From positions 1 to 8,834 of the forward strand of contig CAAFVW010000115.1 in the NCBI GenBank assembly GCA_900766575.1: a stretch of 8,834 bases of DNA, in the 5' to 3' direction. Made by a program: the position numbers and the translations under genes. The stretch is from Lachnospiraceae bacterium. Lineage in GTDB: Bacteria; Bacillota; Clostridia; Lachnospirales; Lachnospiraceae. Positions 4,875 to 8,834 of the stretch are shown piece by piece; within the stretch, counting starts at the first letter, position 1; each line of letters starts with the position of its first letter. The notes beneath the pieces are model-generated. The model saw only the letters and a list, made by a program, of their open reading frames with translations, ran no database searches and was not told where the DNA came from.

Positions 4875-5655
4875 ATGCAGCACCTGCCGGCACCGATCCA
4901 CCGTGCCCGGGATGCTGCTCAGCTTCCTGTTGTCATCGATTATCCGGCAGCGCTGGCACTCCGCCAGATGTCGATGGTTCATGATGAACTGCCAAAATAC
5001 CTGCTGGCCCCTGAAGTGAGCGCCCTGCTCCATTACGTGCCGGATCTGCGCCGCAAAATGCTGCTGGCCACACTGTGGAACACCGGTGCGCGCATTAATG
5101 AAGCACTGGCGCTGACGCGGGGGTGATTTTTCGCTTGCGCCTCCGTATCCGTTTGTGCAGCTGGCCACTCTGAAGCAGCGGACAGAAAAAGCCGCCAGGA
5201 CGGCAGGAAGGATGCCCGTCGGTCAGCAGACTCACCGTCTGGTTCCGCTCTCCGACGCCTGGTACGTCAGCCAGCTGCAGACGATGGTGGCAACACTGAA
5301 AATCCCCATGGAACGGCGTAATAAACGAACAGGCAGGACAGAGAAAGCGCGGATCTGGGAAGTGACGGACAGAACGGTCAGGACCTGGATTGGGGAGGCG
5401 GTTGCCGCCGCTGCCGCTGATGGTGTGACGTTCTCTGTCCCGGTCACGCCACATACGTTCCGCCATTCCTATGCGATGCATATGCTGTATGCCGGTATAC
5501 CGCTGAAGGTCCTGCAGAGTCTGATGGGGCATAAGTCCATCAGCTCAACGGAGGTCTACACGAAGGTGTTTGCACTGGATGTGGCTGCACGGCACCGGGT
5601 GCAGTTTTCGATGCCTGAGTCCGATGCGGTGTCTATGCTCAAAAGAATTCCATAA
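4875..5655 (+). pseudogene. resD: ResD-type site-specific tyrosine recombinase (multimer resolvase), single-base frameshift
   Basis: The two reading frames together give about 259 residues very close to the F-plasmid ResD (also named Rsv in pB171-like plasmids), which resolves plasmid multimers. The first frame (4875-5126) ends LWNTGARINEALALTRG and holds the first catalytic Arg (residue 73). The second frame, from about 5125, continues DFSLAPPYPF and contains HTFRHSYAMH (His-x-x-Arg), GHKSISS (His) and the nucleophile Tyr in EVYTKVF. The run of five G at 5119-5123 has one base too many: with four G the frame reads TRG-DFSL, as I recall for the family. As written, translation stops at TGA 5124-5126 after 83 residues and no recombinase is made. 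A sequencing error in the G run, or ribosomal slippage there, are the alternatives. Everything else is well preserved, so the lesion is recent or artefactual. Confidence 0.9.
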
Positions 5656-5680
5656 GCTCTGACTTTTTTAAATCCCTTTC

Positions 5681-5811
5681 GGATATCTCATGGATATATT
5701 ATCGGTATTTCATATTCTGTTGACATGCAGGACCGGTATAGAGTAAAAAAACATCTATTTAGTACCTCTTGGATATCCGAAAGGTGTCTTATGGGGTCTT
5801 TATGGGTATTA
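5681..5811 (+). repeat. 11-bp-phased iterons around the parA promoter (candidate parC1 / operator)
   Basis: TATC-like tetramers, usually preceded by GG or GGA/G, recur every 11 bp. An upstream set is TATC 5684, TATA 5695 and TATT 5706. A downstream set is CATC 5752, TACC 5763, TATC 5774, TGTC 5785, a degenerate unit near 5796 and TATT 5807. The two sets flank a TTGACA promoter element at 5720. Spacing of one helical turn places all units on one DNA face, as expected for a ribbon-helix-helix ParB. The arrangement recalls the repeat clusters around par2 of pB171, which act as centromere and in autoregulation. Confidence 0.7.
5720..5749 (+). promoter_or_regulatory. Probable parAB promoter
   Basis: A perfect -35 TTGACA at 5720-5725 is followed after 18 bp by TAAAAA (5744-5749), a four-of-six match to the -10 box. 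It lies about 85 bp before the parA ATG and between two iteron sets, so binding of ParB there would be expected to repress it. The -10 assignment is weak. Confidence 0.5.
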
Positions 5812-5834
5812 CATGTGGATTCTGGAGATACACT

Positions 5835-6479
5835 ATGCCTGTTATTGCTAATACGCATCCCAAAGGTGGTGTGGGTAAGACAACTTCATCCGTAAACATT
5901 GTTGGTGAAATGAAGTCTGATACAGTTGATCTGGATACTCATACCGGGCTTTCTATCATTCTGGGGCTGAGACCTGAAGGAAAAGAAATTTCCGTGAAAG
6001 TACCCAAAACAGTGGATGAGTTAATCGAAATTATGACTCCCTACAAGAACAGCGATAAGACGTTACTTATTGACTGTGGGGGATTTGACTCAGATCTTAC
6101 CCGTACTGCGATTGCCTTTGCAGACTGCGTTATTGTCCCTTCAAAAGACTCCCTGACTGAACGTATTGGTTTGATGCATTTTGATGGAGTACTGGACGAA
6201 ATCAGCTCTATCATGGGGACCGATATAACTGCTCACCTGTATCTCTGTAAAGTTAATCCTAACAAGAAGAAATTCCCTAAGCTTGATGCAATCCTGCCAT
6301 CGTTCAAACATCTGAAGCTGATGAAGAGCCGCATTTCTGCTCGTGCAGAATTTGAGGATGTCATTGAGACTGGGATGGGAATCACTGAGTCTGTTCATGG
6401 GCGCTATTCGGCAGGAGGTAAGGAAGTTATTGCCCTGATCGAAGAAATCAATCATCTGATTGAAAATAACAAACAGTAA
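5835..6479 (+). CDS. parA: ParA-type Walker ATPase, plasmid partition
   Basis: The 214-residue protein is a small (type Ib) partition ATPase without an N-terminal HTH domain, like pB171 ParA and TP228 ParF. A deviant Walker A motif, KGGVGKTT, occupies residues 10-17 with the signature Lys10 and catalytic Lys15. The A' motif is VDLDTHTG at 31-38, and Walker B is LLIDCGG at 77-83. Such proteins form ATP-dependent assemblies on the nucleoid and move plasmids through the ParB-centromere complex. The ATG at 5835 is preferred over an in-frame ATG at 5769 because GGAGA precedes it at good spacing and MPVIANTHPKGG is the expected N-terminus. The upstream frame would also overlap the iterons. parB follows after an 86-bp gap that itself contains iterons. 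A-T-richer codon use than resD is evident. Confidence 0.93.
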   Translation: MPVIANTHPKGGVGKTTSSVNIVGEMKSDTVDLDTHTGLSIILGLRPEGKEISVKVPKTVDELIEIMTPYKNSDKTLLIDCGGFDSDLTRTAIAFADCVIVPSKDSLTERIGLMHFDGVLDEISSIMGTDITAHLYLCKVNPNKKKFPKLDAILPSFKHLKLMKSRISARAEFEDVIETGMGITESVHGRYSAGGKEVIALIEEINHLIENNKQ

Positions 6480-6483
6480 GGTG

Positions 6484-6563
6484 TGTCTATTGGGTATCCA
6501 TATAGTATCCTTTGGGCTTTTAATGGATATCTTTTAAGTATCTAACAAACATCCTGGGTTATC
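6484..6563 (+). repeat. 11-bp-phased iterons between parA and parB
   Basis: Units start at 6484 (TGTC), 6495 (TATC), 6506 (TATC), 6517 (degenerate CTTT after GGG), 6528 (TATC), 6539 (TATC), 6550 (CATC) and 6560 (TATC). The step is 11 bp throughout except for the last, 10. They fill nearly the whole intergenic gap. The final unit ends two bases before the parB ATG, where no good Shine-Dalgarno is seen, so protein binding could also affect parB expression. Confidence 0.75.
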
Positions 6564-6565
6564 TC

Positions 6566-6874
6566 ATGAGCAAAGCGAAATTTAGTGCACAGGCTGAAAA
6601 ACTGAAAAACCTGGTGGATTCTGCCAGATTACAAACTTCTTCTTCTGCCGTAACAGCAACAGCCCCGTCTCAGCCAAATGAAGGTGCAGAGGAAGTTTCA
6701 GGTCGTCCCGTGGCTGCCAGGACGAAGGCTAAGAATCTTAAGGCCATACCGCTGTCGTATTTTGAAGCTCATGCGGAACTTAAAGCGACCAGTAAAACAT
6801 CTCTGGATTTTAGCTCATATATTATTGAGGCTATAAGAGAGAAGCTTGAACGTGATGGTGCAATAGGTCAATAA
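6566..6874 (+). CDS. parB: ParB-type centromere-binding protein (small, ribbon-helix-helix)
   Basis: This 102-residue protein has a flexible-looking N-terminal half rich in Ser, Ala, Thr and Pro (residues 20-55). A compact C-terminal ribbon-helix-helix unit follows: strand NLKAIPL (57-63), helix 1 about 65-76 and helix 2 about 80-97 (LDFSSYIIEAIREKLERD). That is the layout of the small ParB/ParG partners of type Ib ParA proteins, in which the RHH dimer binds the centromere repeats and the mobile N-terminus stimulates the ParA ATPase, often through an arginine (Arg21 or the RTK at 52-54 are candidates here). The ATG at 6566 is preceded only by a weak GGG at 6556-6558. Its natural targets are likely the 11-bp iterons lying before parA, between the genes and downstream. 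Confidence 0.85.
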   Translation: MSKAKFSAQAEKLKNLVDSARLQTSSSAVTATAPSQPNEGAEEVSGRPVAARTKAKNLKAIPLSYFEAHAELKATSKTSLDFSSYIIEAIREKLERDGAIGQ

Positions 6875-6883
6875 ACTATCGGA

Positions 6884-6964
6884 TACCTTAAGGGTATCTG
6901 ATGTGTGTCTTTTAAATGCGTTATGGGGATTCTTCACGTACCTAAAGAGTCCCCATTAGACATC
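6884..6964 (+). repeat. 11-bp-phased iterons downstream of parB (candidate parC2)
   Basis: Units fall at 6884 (TACC), 6895 (TATC), 6906 (TGTC), 6939 (TACC) and 6961 (CATC), all on one 11-bp lattice. Positions 6917, 6928 and 6950 on the same lattice are degenerate. The first two read GGATACC and GGGTATC as in the other clusters. It ends the parAB module and abuts the parC region of the second partition system. Confidence 0.6.
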
Positions 6965-7060
6965 TTTCTGTTTATGGTGACATGATTCGTCACCGCTTTC
7001 CTTTCCTCTCAGTTTCACCATTTCATTCCTTTTCCCCTAACCTGAACCATGATGTCCACG

Positions 7061-7190
7061 ATGTTTTTATATTGCATTTATGTATCACGTATAACCTTCA
7101 TAATGTTTTTGTATCTATGATTTCCTCTGGTCTTAAAGTTGTGTGTACAATATACATGCAATTTATCGTGTTTTTATGTTGCATTTGTCC
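7061..7190 (+). promoter_or_regulatory. parC: parC-like centromere/operator region upstream of stbA
   Basis: The region is very AT-rich and repetitive. A 17-of-18 match, TGTTTTTAT-A/G-TTGCATTT, occurs at 7062-7079 and 7169-7186, with a partial copy (ATGTTTTTGTATC) at 7103-7115. TAT-type elements again step by 11 bp: 7068, 7079, 7090, (7101), 7112, and then 7153, 7164, 7175. In plasmid R1, parC is two blocks of five 11-bp repeats flanking the parM promoter and is bound by ParR; this region has a similar layout. Candidate -10 boxes are TACAAT (7146-7151), between the blocks, and a perfect TATAAT (7214-7219) downstream of both; neither has a good -35. ATACAT-TGC-ATGTAT at 7225-7239 is a perfect small dyad in the leader. 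Confidence 0.6.
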
Positions 7191-7287
7191 TTTCAGAAAG
7201 ACCGTTTTTTCATTATAATTGAATATACATTGCATGTATGAGGCATGTTTGTTTTTTCTATTTGTTTATGAGCAACGGAGACTGGTT

Positions 7288-8268
7288 ATGAAAATCTTTA
7301 TTGATGATGGTTCTACCAACATTAAACTTGCCTGGTTGGAGGATGGTGACGTGAAAACGTTAATCAGCCCTAACAGCTTTAAACCGGAATGGTCTTTTAG
7401 TTTACTGGATGATGCTGCCCCGGCTAATTACGAGATCGACGGCGAGAAGTTTTCATTTGATCCATTAAGTGCTGATGCTGTCGTAACGACTGAAACACGC
7501 TATCAGTACAGTGATGTGAATGTTGTGGCCATTCAGCATGCGCTACAGCAGACCGGCCTGAAAGCGCAGCCTGTTGATGTCATCGTCACATTGCCGATCT
7601 CTGAATACCTTGACGCCAACAATCAGAAAAATAAGCAAAACATTGAAAGAAAGAAAAAAAATGTGATGCGTGAAGTACGGGTGCAGGGGAGTGATACATT
7701 TGTTATTCGCAGTGTTTCCGTTCTTCCTGAAAGTATTCCCGCTGGTTTCAGTGTTCTTGCGGGGCTTGAGGATGATGAATCCCTTTTGATCGTAGATCTC
7801 GGTGGTACAACTCTTGATGTGTCGCATGTTCGTAGCAAAATGACAGGGATTACAAAAACCTGGTGTGATCCAAATATCGGCGTGTCCCTGATTACATCCG
7901 GGGTTAAGGAACAGATGGCTGTACATGCTAATACAAGAGTGAGCTCATTCCAGGCTGACAATATCATTGTGCACCGTAATGAACCTGACTACCTTTCCCG
8001 TCGCATTTATAATGCTGAACAGCGTGAGTCTATCATTAATGTTATCAATGAACGGCAGAAGTTGCTTATTAAACGAGTTAATGATGTCATCAGCCGTTTC
8101 ACCGACTATACACATGTAATGTGTGTTGGTGGTGGGGCTGAAATTGTGGCCGAGGCTGTGAAGAACCTGACTAAGGTTCCTGATGAGCGCTTTTATCTGA
8201 GCTCATCCCCGCAGTTTGATTTAGTCATGGGAATGATAAAAATGAAAGGTGGTGTGACTAATGAGTGA
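7288..8268 (+). CDS. stbA: StbA/ParM actin-like plasmid segregation ATPase
   Basis: The 326-residue protein aligns along its length with R1 ParM (320 aa), which polymerises into filaments that push plasmid pairs apart. The phosphate-1 loop is FIDDGSTNIK (4-13). The family motifs ISPNSF, QYSDVNVVA and PESIPAG (Glu148) are present. Phosphate-2 is IVDLGGTTLDVS with Asp170, the position of the ATPase-critical Asp of ParM, and VGGGAE (280-285) is the adenosine motif. Start 7288 is chosen because MKIFIDDGSTN matches the family N-terminus and GGAG lies seven bases before it; the frame upstream is leader DNA. The gene overlaps stbB by 8 nt. The upstream AT-rich repeats are the expected binding site of the partner protein. 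All key residues are present, so it should be functional. Confidence 0.96.
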   Translation: MKIFIDDGSTNIKLAWLEDGDVKTLISPNSFKPEWSFSLLDDAAPANYEIDGEKFSFDPLSADAVVTTETRYQYSDVNVVAIQHALQQTGLKAQPVDVIVTLPISEYLDANNQKNKQNIERKKKNVMREVRVQGSDTFVIRSVSVLPESIPAGFSVLAGLEDDESLLIVDLGGTTLDVSHVRSKMTGITKTWCDPNIGVSLITSGVKEQMAVHANTRVSSFQADNIIVHRNEPDYLSRRIYNAEQRESIINVINERQKLLIKRVNDVISRFTDYTHVMCVGGGAEIVAEAVKNLTKVPDERFYLSSSPQFDLVMGMIKMKGGVTNE

Positions 8269-8677
8269 TGAAAATAAATCCAGACGCTGCTCATTTGAAC
8301 TTTTCCCGGATGAACGGACAGGAGATAAGATAGCAGATGAGCTCATTGCAAATGAAAAACTGAAGGAGCGGGGACGTTTCATGCGCGCGATGTTAGTTAC
8401 TGGTGCGGCGTTTGCAGCTATAGATAAACGTCTTCCTTTGCTGATATCGGAGTTACTGACAGAAAATACGACTCTGGATGATATTAATAAGGTGATTTCC
8501 AGCGTGATACCAGGTGCTTTTTCGGTTGAAAAGAAATTGCTTGAATTACTGGAAAAACAATCTGGTCTCCATACGTCTGTGGATTGCAGTACTCCTCTTA
8601 CAGAGCAGAGTCTGTCGAGAAATGACGGTGAAGACCAGACCAGAAGAAACGCTGAAAATATGTTCGGAGATGACTGA
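8261..8677 (+). CDS. stbB: StbB/ParR-type centromere adaptor of the actin-like partition system
   Basis: The protein is 138 residues. The N-terminus carries a ribbon-helix-helix: strand RRCSFEL near 8-14, then helices around 18-35 and 37-54 (GRFMRAMLVTGAAFAA). The block RLPLLISELLTENTTLDDI corresponds to TPFLLCELLTKETTFSDI, which I recall for R1 ParR. ParR dimers bind the parC repeats, wrap them into a ring and cap the ParM filament with the C-terminal tail, which here is long, polar and acidic (NMFGDD at the end). It is some 20 residues longer than R1 ParR, mostly in the tail. ATG at 8261 overlaps the stbA stop, with AGGTGG upstream, so translation is probably coupled. Confidence 0.9.
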   Translation: MSDENKSRRCSFELFPDERTGDKIADELIANEKLKERGRFMRAMLVTGAAFAAIDKRLPLLISELLTENTTLDDINKVISSVIPGAFSVEKKLLELLEKQSGLHTSVDCSTPLTEQSLSRNDGEDQTRRNAENMFGDD

Positions 8678-8678
8678 A

Positions 8679-8831
8679 CTAACCCAGCCTGGCCAGGGGA
8701 ATATCTCGCCATTTAGTTGTATAACACTGACTCAACATTTCCCGTTTCATTTGCCATTCAGGGGCGGTTCCTCGCCCCGCAAACCACACTTTCCCTTTTC
8801 CCGACTGGTTCAGTTCATCGAGTGTTTTCAT
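8679..8831 (-). CDS. Short ORF facing stbB, 50 aa or the 3' end of a longer gene, unknown
   Basis: On the minus strand an ATG at 8831 opens a frame starting MKTLDELNQSGKGKVWFAG and ending RDIPLARLG before TAG at 8681-8679. The composition is typical of a folded soluble protein (Trp, Gly, charged residues). The frame has no stop between the ATG and the window edge, so the true start may be further right. It is convergent with stbB, the two stops lying one base apart. I do not recognise the family. Confidence 0.45.
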   Translation of the reverse strand: MKTLDELNQSGKGKVWFAGRGTAPEWQMKREMLSQCYTTKWRDIPLARLG

Positions 8832-8834
8832 TAA

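Noticed and set aside
5769..5834. Longer parA start giving 22 extra residues
   Set aside because: The upstream part overlaps the iterons, has poor start signals, and ParF-type proteins begin just before the Walker A motif as the 5835 start does.
5681..6964. CRISPR array as explanation of the regular repeats
   Set aside because: The units are about 7 bp with an 11-bp step, far shorter than CRISPR repeats and spacers, and no cas gene is present.
6982..7218. 78-codon plus-strand ORF between parB and stbA
   Set aside because: It spans the parC-like repeats, and its Phe/Ile/Leu-rich translation simply reflects the AT-rich DNA.
7219..7287. N-terminal extension of StbA from an upstream ATG
   Set aside because: ParM proteins start directly at the (M)xxFIDDGSTN strand, and the GGAG sequence serves the ATG at 7288.

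Overview
The window looks like part of a large enterobacterial plasmid of the IncF type, most likely from Escherichia coli or Shigella. The evidence is a ResD-type resolvase, two partition systems in tandem (a ParA/ParB type and a ParM/ParR, or StbA/StbB, type), an IS629 end, and an accessory load. The order resolvase, ParA-type par, ParM-type par resembles what I recall of the double par locus of the EPEC virulence plasmid pB171. No replication or transfer gene is visible, so the replicon type is inferred.

Left part (1-1680, all minus strand). One end of an IS629-type element (1-108) is inserted in a gene whose protein closely resembles Bacillus subtilis NtdB, kanosamine-6-phosphate phosphatase. 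Upstream and overlapping it by 17 nt is a complete gene resembling NtdA, the PLP-dependent 3-oxo-glucose-6-phosphate:glutamate aminotransferase. In Bacillus ntdA-ntdB-ntdC makes the antibiotic amino sugar kanosamine. Here ntdB is cut after about 118 residues and no ntdC is in view, so the pathway is broken in this window unless the rest lies beyond the IS.

Middle (1685-4459). A two-gene cassette, a 377-aa DUF3800-like protein and a 94-aa helix-turn-helix protein, is followed by a convergent small membrane protein gene. A perfect hairpin sits on the two overlapping stop codons. An imperfect, ungapped 81-bp direct repeat (61/81 identical by hand count) lies on either side of this block, at 2041-2121 and 3996-4076. 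Just after the second copy come two 22-bp dyads with 8-bp spacers (4128-4149 and 4162-4183). These are good candidates for the core of the resolution site used by the ResD-type recombinase.

Right part (4460-8834). An unidentified 137-aa gene is tightly linked to resD, which carries a one-base frameshift in a G5 run at 5119-5123. Next comes parA (214 aa) and a small ribbon-helix-helix parB (102 aa). Three blocks of TATC-type elements on a strict 11-bp spacing lie before parA, between parA and parB, and after parB. They are probably centromere and operator sites. An AT-rich parC-like region then precedes stbA/parM (326 aa) and stbB/parR (138 aa). A short convergent ORF of unknown function closes the window.

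Together the right half is the plasmid maintenance module (dimer resolution plus double segregation). The left half is accessory DNA in which IS insertion has disrupted a sugar-antibiotic pathway.
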